From contig JBJKYL010000005.1 of the NCBI GenBank assembly GCA_045561055.1, forward strand, positions 1 to 43,540: DNA of 43,540 nucleotides, in the 5' to 3' direction. The stretch's first letter is position 1, and the number at the start of each line of letters is the position of its first letter. A program made the translations under genes and the position numbers. The stretch comes from SMWC01 sp045561055. GTDB lineage: Bacteria > Pseudomonadota > Gammaproteobacteria > Steroidobacterales > Rariloculaceae. The notes under the pieces are model-generated. The model was not told the origin of the DNA. It did no database searches and saw nothing but the letters and a program-made list of their open reading frames with translations. Shown here one piece after another: positions 1 through 6,475 of this stretch.

Positions 1-2
1 CT

Positions 3-386
3 GACGGTAAAACTGCAGCAGTTCTTACTGCCCGATGCTGGCTAGAGGCACCGAGTTTGCGTGCCTTTCTAGAAAAGTCTATAAAAACCTCTGAGATCTT
101 CCTTGGGGAAAAGTTAGCGATGAAAAATTTTATGATGCGATTCTCTCCAATTAAGGAATTATCGAAGCTTCCATTCAGTGATTATCCAGACCATATTAAA
201 CAAAAGATTAGGGATAAGGCGGTAGAGCGAACTGAAAAAAACTTCATTATTTACGGAAAACCACTGCATGAGGTTACTCCTTCAGACTACGAGCATTGTG
301 TAAAAGAAGAAGAGAGAAAAATATGGAATGGCATCAAGGGTAAATCCTTTAGTGCAGTCCTATTGTTATTTGGTGTATCAATCTAA
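3..386 (+). CDS. Hypothetical protein, left end open
   Basis: I do not recognise this protein. The reading frame is open to the left window edge from base 3, so the true start may lie outside. Inside the window a TTG at 57 or an ATG at 120 could also start it; the ATG has a GGGGA run about 11 bases upstream. The visible part is basic and hydrophilic, without membrane segments, and contains an acidic-basic helical stretch near its end (KEEERKIW). Its stop overlaps the start of the next gene (TAATG at 384-388), which suggests translational coupling. Codon and base use are AT-rich compared with the core genes after 6 kb, consistent with island DNA. Confidence 0.5.
   Translation, partial: DGKTAAVLTARCWLEAPSLRAFLEKSIKTSEIFLGEKLAMKNFMMRFSPIKELSKLPFSDYPDHIKQKIRDKAVERTEKNFIIYGKPLHEVTPSDYEHCVKEEERKIWNGIKGKSFSAVLLLFGVSI
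15..44. repeat. 30-bp diverged repeat, copy 1
   Basis: These bases match 2631-2660 at 24 of 30 positions in the same orientation. Copy 1 lies in the open reading frame that enters from the left edge (coding A-A-V-L-T-A); the corresponding frame in copy 2 reads A-V-V-L-A-A and then stops. It may be a relic of an older duplication within the island, but the length is short and chance cannot be excluded. Confidence 0.35.
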
Positions 387-751
387 TGCTGCGATTGATT
401 AAAAGCTTATCCATCTACGCCTGGCTCATTGTAAACGCCAGAAATCTCATCAGAATCGGGGCTTGTTTGCTTGTTATTTTTATCGTTAATGTTTTATATG
501 AAAAATGGGAAACAGCACTGATAGCGATTTATCCCCAATTTTTGTTGTGGATTTTAATCCTTTATACATTGATCGTGATTATTTCATTGTGTTTAGGGGT
601 GTTCTTTTTAAGTCGATGCACTTTTCTAAAAAAACCTGAGAAAGCGATCGAAGCTAAAATGTCCTTTATCGGCAAACCCGAGGAATTCGAGAGCATAAGA
701 AGTGTCAAGTTACGTCCAAACTTGAGATCCAAGCCGGATTTGTCTGGTTAA
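386..751 (+). CDS. Small membrane protein, unknown function
   Basis: This 121-residue protein begins at an ATG that overlaps the preceding stop codon (TAATG), so the two are probably translated together. Two strongly hydrophobic segments, at about residues 23-41 and 52-76, are predicted membrane helices. They are followed by a basic, soluble C-terminal tail of about 45 residues rich in Lys, Arg and Ser. No family is recognised. The tight coupling to the upstream soluble protein and the DUF4268 gene 62 bases downstream suggests one transcription unit, but no function can be assigned. Confidence 0.6.
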   Translation: MLRLIKSLSIYAWLIVNARNLIRIGACLLVIFIVNVLYEKWETALIAIYPQFLLWILILYTLIVIISLCLGVFFLSRCTFLKKPEKAIEAKMSFIGKPEEFESIRSVKLRPNLRSKPDLSG

Positions 752-813
752 AAATATTGAAAATGTCGAGAATATTTCAGGATTAAGAATTAGCGGGCGG
801 GAGAGGCAACGTA

Positions 814-1794
814 ATGGCGGATCTTGGAAAACTAGAGCGCGTAGAGTTACGCGATATATGGCAGACAGAGGCACAAGATTTCACGCCGTGGCTCGCACAA
901 GAGGAAAATCTAAAAGTTTTAGCTTCTACGCTTGAATTGGAGTTGGAGTTAGAAGCACAAGAAAGAAATGTCGGCCCATTTCGCGCTGATATTCTTTGCA
1001 AAAATGTGGATGACGGTAGTTGGGTTTTGATTGAGAACCAAATTGAACGGACAGACCACACTCACTTAGGGCAACTTTTGACTTATGCCTCAGGTCTACA
1101 GGCGGTGACAATTGTATGGGTAGCCGCAAGGTTTACAGACGAGCACCGTGCTTCACTTGACTGGCTAAATGAAATTACAGATGACACGTTTCAGTTTTTT
1201 GGTTTAGAAGTAGAGCTCTGGAAGATTGGTAATTCGCCTGCCGCACCAAAGTTCAACGTGGTTTCAAAACCAAATGATTGGAGCCGCTCGGTTAGCAAAG
1301 CAGCTAAGAGAATAGCTACTGAAGGGATGACTAAAACGAAGGCGGCACAGCTTGAATATTGGATTTCATTCAGGAATTTTCTGATTAAAGAGAACAGCAA
1401 AATGAAACCACAGAAGCCGTTACCTCAGCATTGGACTAATTTCTCAATTGGGCGCGCAGGTTTTATGTTGGCATGTTTATTAAACTCACGACAACAAAAA
1501 ATTGGCATCGAACTGTATATAGGCAATGAAAAGGCGAAGGCTTATTTTTGGTTGCTGTCTGAACAAAAGCAAGAAATAGAAGAAAATCTAGGATTTGGTT
1601 TGGAGTGGATGGAACTGCCTGAGAAAAAAGCTTCTCGACTGCTTCTCAATTGGAATGACAAGGATCCTTTAAATCAGGATGCATGGCCTATATACCATCG
1701 ATGGATGAAAGAAAAACTTGAAAAGTTTGATTCTGTTTTTCGGCCGCGCGTTAGGGAACTTAATTCGGATGAATGGCAAGAGGACATCATTTAA
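814..1794 (+). CDS. DUF4268 protein with PD-(D/E)XK-like nuclease core
   Basis: The 326-residue protein has two parts. Residues 1 to about 130 resemble the N-terminal nuclease-like domain that accompanies DUF4268. Asp59 lies in FRADI, Glu74 and Gln76 form an E-x-Q motif in VLIENQ, and QLLTY (Gln87, Tyr91) matches the QxxxY motif of RecB-like nucleases. Residues about 165-320 match the DUF4268 pattern: YW at the front, an aromatic-rich core, LEWMELP, and a final WMKEKL helix. The lysine of the classic D-ExK motif is replaced by Gln76, a variation seen in some of these nucleases, so activity is not certain. An ATG at 814 follows a GGGAGAGG stretch. DUF4268 proteins are frequent on islands and are sometimes suspected of roles in defence; that role is inference here. 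Confidence 0.8.
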   Translation: MADLGKLERVELRDIWQTEAQDFTPWLAQEENLKVLASTLELELELEAQERNVGPFRADILCKNVDDGSWVLIENQIERTDHTHLGQLLTYASGLQAVTIVWVAARFTDEHRASLDWLNEITDDTFQFFGLEVELWKIGNSPAAPKFNVVSKPNDWSRSVSKAAKRIATEGMTKTKAAQLEYWISFRNFLIKENSKMKPQKPLPQHWTNFSIGRAGFMLACLLNSRQQKIGIELYIGNEKAKAYFWLLSEQKQEIEENLGFGLEWMELPEKKASRLLLNWNDKDPLNQDAWPIYHRWMKEKLEKFDSVFRPRVRELNSDEWQEDII

Positions 1795-1865
1795 TTTCGT
1801 TTTTGCCGGTACGATGAACTAAGTCTGCCATCAGTCATAATGAAGGCAGCTGAGGGGACATACAA

Positions 1866-2522
1866 ATGGTTGGTTTTTTAAAAAAATCTCTTTCTGGCGA
1901 GCTTGGCGTTGCTAAGTCTTTTTGGATTTTGGTTATAGGTGTCGGAGTAGGGCTGAATGTAATTCTTTACTTGGTAATTAGCCCTATCGCTTTTACTCAA
2001 GGCATAAGGATTGCAACGTACGCTAACGGGTTAAGCATCGCCTGGTTCGCATTTGCGGCATATTCTACTGTTCGCGCTGCTTTTCTTCATGGTAGGCCCA
2101 GTGGTTGGGGGTGGTTAGCACTCTCGGTTGTTTTTTTGATGAGCTGTAACGCGATTTATACTCAATATGTGGCAAATTTCAGCACTCCCACATGGGATCA
2201 AGTGGTTGCTCGGATGGTGATTCAAAGAGCTACTTTGCCTCAAACTATGAATGAGACTGGACTTATTCTGGAAGAAATAGAGACCAATGACGAAGCGCAC
2301 TCATTATTGTTTCGGTACCGGCTACCGGACACGAATTCGGATAGTTTCAAAGATAACAATTCGGAAAGAGCAGTACAGTGGAAGGCAGAATTTATAGCTA
2401 CTTATTGTCCATTTGAAACAGAGTATCTTGGAAACCCTACAAACGAGCTTACCGCTATATATATTGCACAGGATGAGAGTGAGCTGTCTGTGACTATATA
2501 CCCTGAAGATTGCGGCCTTTGA
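1866..2522 (+). CDS. Three-helix membrane protein with C-terminal soluble domain
   Basis: The protein has 218 residues. Hydrophobic segments at about 19-40, 52-72 and 82-102 are predicted membrane helices. The remainder, from about 110, is soluble and has the look of a widespread small extracytoplasmic domain: an LPQTMNET segment, a strand pair around FRYRL, one Cys at 181 (YCPFE), and a second Cys at 216 three residues from the end, which could form a disulfide outside the membrane. The resemblance is to a general pattern, not a named family. It starts at an ATG behind a GAGGGGA ribosome site 71 bases after the DUF4268 gene, so the two may be cotranscribed. Confidence 0.6.
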   Translation: MVGFLKKSLSGELGVAKSFWILVIGVGVGLNVILYLVISPIAFTQGIRIATYANGLSIAWFAFAAYSTVRAAFLHGRPSGWGWLALSVVFLMSCNAIYTQYVANFSTPTWDQVVARMVIQRATLPQTMNETGLILEEIETNDEAHSLLFRYRLPDTNSDSFKDNNSERAVQWKAEFIATYCPFETEYLGNPTNELTAIYIAQDESELSVTIYPEDCGL

Positions 2523-2540
2523 GTTGATCTGCAGTTCCCT

Positions 2541-2597
2541 TTATTTCTCCTCAGTCAGAGCGATCCATTCTTTCACCAGCTCGGTAACCCGTTCCTC
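2541..2597 (-). pseudogene. C-terminal relic of the 55-residue basic protein
   Basis: On the minus strand these bases encode EERVTELVKEWIALTEEK and a TAA stop. This matches the C-terminus of the intact small protein at 4226-4393 at about 11 of 18 residues. The DNA match (2550-2597 against 4244-4291, same orientation) is 40 of 48 bases. Homology stops upstream and the N-terminal half is missing, so this is a truncated second copy. Like the intact copy, it lies tail-to-tail with a plus-strand gene. Confidence 0.65.
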
Positions 2598-2630
2598 AGA
2601 GAAAATACAGCTTGAACTAGAGGCAAGGTT

Positions 2631-2660
2631 GCAGTAGTTCTTGCTGCCTGAGACTGTCTA
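2631..2660. repeat. 30-bp diverged repeat, copy 2
   Basis: This is the second copy of the 30-base element at 15-44 (24 of 30 identical). It follows the truncated small-protein relic by 33 bases and ends at the stop codon of the minus-strand gene at 2658-3164. Together with the relic it makes the 2541-2660 intergenic space a mosaic of two sequences repeated elsewhere in the window. Confidence 0.35.
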
Positions 2661-3164
2661 ATTAGCTTTAGCTAGAACATTCCTTTCATAACGTACATTC
2701 ATATGGGTAATGATCCTATTGATTTCATGATTTCTGATCTTGGACTTTAAATAACCTAATAGCTTTTCTCTTTCGACAGTTCCTCTTTCAAGTGAATACC
2801 ATATTTCCATAATGATAAATTTAAGAAAATCGTCCTTATTACCTTTTTCTAGATAGAACGGCCGATTGCCTAACATTCGATTTATATCGGTTGATTTCAG
2901 AGTGGTGAGTTTTTGACAGAGTAGTTCTATTATGTTTTTCAGTAAATTCATGTCTCTTATATTCCTAATAGAGCAGAAACCTTTCTCCATTCCCGTATCA
3001 TCAAATTTAATTTTTAATTCCTGAATGCAGTTAGAAAACAGTTCGTCTCTTATTTTCATGCACCCACAAGTCGTACACCACCGCCAAATACAATAATCGC
3101 CTCTGTTTTTTTCAAAGTTATTAAACATTGTTAGTAAAAAGTTTTGTTTATAACTGTTATTCAC
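2658..3164 (-). CDS. Hypothetical protein with WCTTCGC motif
   Basis: This 168-residue protein is not recognised. The N-terminal region contains an aromatic and cysteine-rich motif, DYCIWRWCTTCGCMKIRDE at about residues 23-41, whose C-x-x-C arrangement could bind zinc. The rest looks helical and basic, without membrane segments. The start is uncertain: the longest form uses GTG at 3164, while an ATG at 3128 would remove 12 residues; neither has a clear ribosome site. It is the only long gene on the minus strand among plus-strand island genes and is markedly AT-rich, suggesting separate acquisition. Its 5' end faces the promoter region of the gene at 3356 across about 190 bases. Confidence 0.55.
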   Translation of the reverse strand: MNNSYKQNFLLTMFNNFEKNRGDYCIWRWCTTCGCMKIRDELFSNCIQELKIKFDDTGMEKGFCSIRNIRDMNLLKNIIELLCQKLTTLKSTDINRMLGNRPFYLEKGNKDDFLKFIIMEIWYSLERGTVEREKLLGYLKSKIRNHEINRIITHMNVRYERNVLAKAN

Positions 3165-3267
3165 TGTGTCAGAAAAATTTCCCTATCAAGTTTTCCGTAC
3201 ATGCCCTGGTCCACGCCTATAGCTGACTAGAAATGAACGATGAGTCTTGAGAAGACGGTTTAAAAAT

Positions 3268-3324
3268 TACAGTACAATACTGTATTATACTGATACTTGC
3301 AGTAATAAGCAGTATGTAGCAGTA
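3268..3324. promoter_or_regulatory. Phased CAGTA/TACTG operator-like array
   Basis: Six copies of the pentamer CAGTA or its complement TACTG begin at 3270, 3278, 3288, 3300, 3310 and 3320, that is, about one per helical turn. The first two form a perfect 7-base inverted repeat with a 3-base centre (TACAGTA-CAA-TACTGTA, 3268-3284). The last three are direct repeats exactly 10 bases apart. The array ends 31 bases before the GTG start at 3356 and lies between two divergent genes. This geometry suits a cooperative regulator binding along one face of the helix; the regulator is unknown. Confidence 0.55.
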
Positions 3325-3355
3325 TACACTTAGTTAATGCCTAAAGGGGTATCCA

Positions 3356-4150
3356 GTGAATACTGAAGACAATGCTGACGTTAAATTAGAAGAGAATTTT
3401 ACAGCCTACAAAGATACACCTAGTAAAGAAAATTTTGAGGCGTTGGTAGATGGTGCTGAACTTTACAAGGAATATTGGATCGCGACACGAAGTGCTGCTA
3501 AGCCATATATACAAAAGAACCCTGATACTCCTACACGCTATAAGCGCATTTGCTCTGTTCGCGGGACGCAATTAGATGGGACAGAGATCACTCTGGCGCT
3601 TCAACATCGAACCCAGCCTGATAAAACAAGCTTTTATGCAGTAAGTTGGCGCACAAGACTTGGTTCTGCGGATAGCAATAAATCTGTAAATCGGCGGTTT
3701 TATATAACGAATGGAAAAATATGGAGCTTACCTCTAAAAGAGGCGATACATATGTTGGAGAAGCTCGAAGAAAAGGGTGGCTTTAATGAAAAGTACTTTG
3801 ACTTAAGAGTGGAGCCTGATACTAGTTTTGTTGCATCAGAGACCTTAGAAGACGTGACTATGGTAGATGAAGACTGGGGAAATAATCCTTTTTTGCTGGT
3901 TTTAAAGGATCCAAATGAAGATTGGAGGAAAGTACTGATCGTTAATAGGGAAATCGGAGTAGCAACATTTCGGTCCATTACTAAATGTGCTAAATACAAG
4001 CCACGTAAAGAACTATGCCCAGGACATAACTGGGTGTTAGATAATTCGATGCAAGATGTAAGCGTTCAACTTGCACAAGTGTTTTTGAATAAGTTACGCG
4101 AAGAATTTGAGGATTCTGTGTCCGCTTATGATAGTCCGGCTAGCGAGTGA
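3356..4150 (+). CDS. Hypothetical protein downstream of the CAGTA array
   Basis: The 264-residue protein is not recognised. It starts at a GTG preceded by an AAAGGGGT ribosome site at 3343-3350. The N-terminus is acidic, and a mixed alpha/beta pattern follows, with no signal peptide or membrane helix, so it is probably cytoplasmic. A basic, cysteine-containing stretch (CAKYKPRKELCPGHNW) lies near residues 217-232. The gene stands alone behind an elaborate repeat array, which suggests it is tightly controlled. Downstream it converges on the small basic protein gene at 4226-4393. Confidence 0.6.
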   Translation: MNTEDNADVKLEENFTAYKDTPSKENFEALVDGAELYKEYWIATRSAAKPYIQKNPDTPTRYKRICSVRGTQLDGTEITLALQHRTQPDKTSFYAVSWRTRLGSADSNKSVNRRFYITNGKIWSLPLKEAIHMLEKLEEKGGFNEKYFDLRVEPDTSFVASETLEDVTMVDEDWGNNPFLLVLKDPNEDWRKVLIVNREIGVATFRSITKCAKYKPRKELCPGHNWVLDNSMQDVSVQLAQVFLNKLREEFEDSVSAYDSPASE

Positions 4151-4225
4151 GGTCTGGGGTACGGAATCCGATCCTATCTGCCGGAGGACGAGACAGACGG
4201 TCGTCGGAGCGCCTAATGAAGAACT

Positions 4226-4393
4226 TCACTCGCCACGCTTCCCGTCAGTCATAGCGATAAACTCTTCCACCAGCTCGGTAGCCCGTTCCTTGCCTTTCTC
4301 CTTGCTCATTTGAGCCGCTTTCTTCCTCAGAGCCTTAATAATGGCAGGTCTGCCCATTTCAGAGGCGATCTTTCTTAGTTCTTTCGTTGTCAT
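4226..4393 (-). CDS. Small basic helical protein, 55 residues
   Basis: I chose the ATG at 4393 because an AGGAGA ribosome site lies 6 bases upstream; the longer frame adds a poor N-terminal extension. The protein is short, Lys- and Arg-rich in its first 35 residues (MTTKELRKIASEMG at the start) and acidic towards the end, with amphipathic helical character. It could bind nucleic acid or be a small regulator, but no family is recognised. A truncated second copy lies at 2541-2597, showing that this gene has been duplicated in the island. Confidence 0.6.
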   Translation of the reverse strand: MTTKELRKIASEMGRPAIIKALRKKAAQMSKEKGKERATELVEEFIAMTDGKRGE

Positions 4394-4452
4394 ATGTTTC
4401 TCCTCTTGTGTGTGACGGAGAGACAGTGACAACCCTTTGCGGGGGATTACAC

Positions 4453-4491
4453 AAATCTCTCTCCTTTACTACGTAAAGGGGAGAGAGATTT
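4453..4491. repeat. Strong hairpin between integrase and small-protein gene
   Basis: Two long arms, AAATCTCTCTCC-TTTAC and GTAAA-GGGGAGAGAGATTT, pair almost completely around a 3-base loop, with a two-base bulge. The hairpin sits just downstream of the integrase stop and upstream of the 55-residue gene, both on the minus strand. No clear T-run follows in either direction, so it may be a weak terminator, an RNA-stabilising structure or a recombination-related site. Confidence 0.55.
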
Positions 4492-4546
4492 ATGTAGGTA
4501 TCTTTGATTAGTTAAGACGTACTGTAATTTTTTCCTGATAGCGTGA

Positions 4547-5799
4547 TTATTTTTGCCCCGTCTGTGCGGCGGCAAGTTGTTCGCCCCACCAGTTGAATAG
4601 TTCCACTCGCTGGGTAAATCGTTCGCCTCGGTCATAGGCACGAGCCACCTCGTTGTCATGGGCGTGATCCAGAGCCAGCTCCACTACTTCGCGGGCGAAG
4701 CCTTGGTCGCGAGCTAGGGTCGAGAAGGCGCTACGCCAGCCGTGCGGAACATGTTTACCTCGAAGGTTCAAGGTCACGCGGTAAGCTTTCTCGACGCCCT
4801 CTCGGGTAATGGGTTTCTCATTAGCTGGGGAGGGGAATACAGGGCCGCGCCCACCGACTATTTTCTTCCAATGACGTAGCTCAGTCGCCATTACCGAACA
4901 GAGCGGAATGCGGTGATCAGTGAACCGAGTGCGTACCTTCATTTTTGACCGTGGGATTATCCATAGGGCTTGTTCATCAGTGAGATCAAATTCTTTCCAT
5001 TCAGCAGTAACAATATTTTCAATACGTGCGGCTGAAAAGGCACATAGACGATGTGCAATTCGTATGGACGGCGACAAACGGGCGATTTCGGCTCGCCTTA
5101 AGACATCTCCCAGTGACGGCCAATCCAGCAGTGCCGGCATGCGTCCATTGGCTTTCCTGCGTGGCAGGATTTCACGTACGGCGCTAGCCGGATTGTCGCG
5201 ACATAGCCCCTTGGCTTGGGCATACCGGAACACGCCGTTCAGATGTTGGAGGACGCGAGTGGCTGTCTCCAGTACACCGCGCTTGTGGATGTCCTCGATA
5301 GCCTTGGCAGCGATCGCAGGGGTAATGTTCGCGATGGGAAGATTACCAAGCGCAGGGTATATGTCTCGTTCAAGCGCCCGCTGCGACTTAACGTAGTGGA
5401 CGGTGCTCCATTCTTGTTTTTTCATCGCCAGCCATTTTTGGGAGACCACCTTAAAGGTGTTATCTGATTCAGTAGCCGTCGCTGCCCGGTTGACGCGTCG
5501 TTCAGCTACAGGGTCTTTGTTTTCGAGAAGTAGAGCTTTTACCTCTGCTAGCTCAACCCTCGCTGCAGCCAGGCTGACAAGAGGGTAGGGCCCGACAGAA
5601 TAGAGCCTTTCCTTGCCTTCGATACGATATTTCACGCGCCAAGTGATACGGCCTGCCGGAGTTATGAATAGGTGTAACCCCCACCGTCAGCCAGTTTCTT
5701 GCCGGGCTTCGATTTTGCGACGAAGGCTTTGACGGCTTTATCCGTAAGTTTTCCTCTGATACCCCCAACGATAGATTCTTCAGTAGTACGTTCTTTCAT
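4547..5799 (-). pseudogene. P4-type tyrosine recombinase (integrase), frameshifted
   Basis: This site-specific recombinase would insert and excise the island at ssrA. The reading frame starts at the ATG at 5799 (MKERTTEE), runs through the N-terminal DUF4102-type domain to KKLADGGG, then hits a stop at 5662. The second frame continues the family pattern LHLFITPAGRITWR and runs to 4547. Adding one base to the C5 run at 5678-5682 joins them into about 417 residues, the usual length. The catalytic set is intact: counted from the GTG at 5635, Arg204, Lys231 or Lys233, His298, Arg301, His324 and Tyr334. The gene lies 135 bases from the ssrA 3' end. A sequencing or assembly error is as possible as a real mutation. 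Confidence 0.85.
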
Positions 5800-5815
5800 A
5801 ATACCCCCAACAATA
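5759..5815. repeat. Direct repeat flanking the integrase start
   Basis: The 15-base sequence ATACCCCCAACRATA occurs at 5759-5773 and again at 5801-5815 (14 of 15 identical), 42 bases or four helical turns apart. The repeats flank the integrase ATG. Arm-type integrase or accessory-protein sites often repeat near an att core, so these may be binding sites or an autoregulatory operator. In the coding frame the repeats give G-I-V-G-G-I and S-I-V-G-G-I. Confidence 0.5.
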
Positions 5816-5885
5816 CCCTCGTAATAAACGGAAGCTGTTGAACAGCTCTGGTAGCAATAGGATAGGTAAGTTAATGTTTTATAGC

Positions 5886-5913
5886 AAGAAAAAGCCGTCA
5901 CTAGGACGGCTTT
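5886..5913 (-). terminator. Rho-independent terminator downstream of ssrA
   Basis: On the minus strand, AAAGCCGTC pairs perfectly with GACGGCTTT around a 5-base loop and runs into a T-rich tail ending in TTTTTCTT. It lies about 20 bases beyond the tmRNA 3' end and before the integrase gene, so it should end ssrA transcription. Because it is on the island side of the probable att core, it may have been brought in by the island. Confidence 0.85.
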
Positions 5914-5933
5914 GGATCTCACTGGACGTTGAA

Positions 5934-5958
5934 TGGTGGAGGCGGCGGGAATCGAACC
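5934..5958. other. Probable island attachment site in the ssrA 3' end
   Basis: Islands with P4-type integrases usually recombine within the T-arm and acceptor end of tRNA or tmRNA genes and restore the gene. The intact ssrA 3' end beside an integrase gene supports this as the integrase-proximal attachment site. The exact core cannot be set because no second copy of this sequence was found in bases 1-5900; the distal site must lie outside the window. Confidence 0.5.
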
Positions 5959-6167
5959 CGCGTCCGCAAGCACTCCGCCTCAAGGTCTACATGCTTAGTC
6001 CGCCTTTAATCTTACCGAGAGCTACCCGACGGACAGGGAAGACTCACGGCCAGTCTGGTTAGGTTTTAGCGTTCAGGCCCCAGACGGTCCATTGCGCGAT
6101 CTTGTGTGGATGACTCCTGGAACCGGACGCACAAGCACGAACCGGGCAGAAGGCACTAGACTGGTTT

Positions 6168-6200
6168 TTAAGCAGCTAGGGCGTAGTTGTCGTCGTTGGC
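6168..6200 (-). other. tmRNA tag reading frame, ANDDNYALAA
   Basis: Within ssrA the resume codon GCC is followed by codons giving ANDDNYALAA and a TAA stop. This is the proteolysis tag added to stalled proteins; the C-terminal ALAA is the ClpXP and FtsH recognition end. The E. coli tag is ANDENYALAA, so the only change is Glu to Asp at the fourth residue. Confidence 0.93.
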
Positions 6201-6300
6201 AACTAAAAGGTTTGCAGATGGATTTACGAGGTAAGCTGCCCCTCGACATGCACTTCAGGGTTCGCAACCCGCGTCGAAGCCGATCGCCCCCAAGAGCCTA

Positions 6301-6328
6301 AGTTTAAGTTAGTTTCGCAGGATTTCAA
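6301..6328 (-). promoter_or_regulatory. Predicted ssrA promoter
   Basis: On the minus strand TTGAAA (6323-6328) is separated by 16 bases from TAAACT (6301-6306), which ends 9 bases before the mature 5' end at 6291. Spacing and position suit a sigma-70 promoter that starts at or just upstream of the tmRNA. Confidence 0.6.
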
Positions 6329-6475
6329 TAGGTTAGCACCGACTAATCATTCGATTTATTCTTGGGAGGTAACTTTTGTTAACGTTTTTTTGTTGATTGT
6401 GGGTAATCTTATAGTGGTAAGGTGTGATTGTTATTTTGCGTAGGCCTTGCTGCTAGGTTACTGGAGATTAAGTAA

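Larger units (their letters stand above)
5934..6291 (-). ncRNA. ssrA: Transfer-messenger RNA (tmRNA)
   Basis: tmRNA rescues stalled ribosomes together with SmpB (encoded at 7553-8032). The 3' end, GGTTCGATTCCCGCC then CCTCCACCA, forms the T arm and a templated CCA. The 5' end GGGGGCG pairs with CGCCTCC to make a full 7-base-pair acceptor stem, which fixes the ends at 6291 and 5934 (358 bases). The conserved 5' segment with TTCGACGCGGG, the tag reading frame and the 3' segment GACTAAGCATGTAG are all present in the standard, non-permuted order. The island integrase adjoins the 3' end, a well-known integration target. Confidence 0.97.

Noticed and set aside
1..2660. Integron cassette array
   Set aside because: Small unknown genes suggested it, but no attC-like core sites or imperfect palindromes of the right form separate them, and genes lie on both strands.
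5838..6062. Short protein spanning the ssrA 3' end
   Set aside because: The frame contains the tmRNA acceptor and T arm; this is a frequent misannotation over RNA genes.
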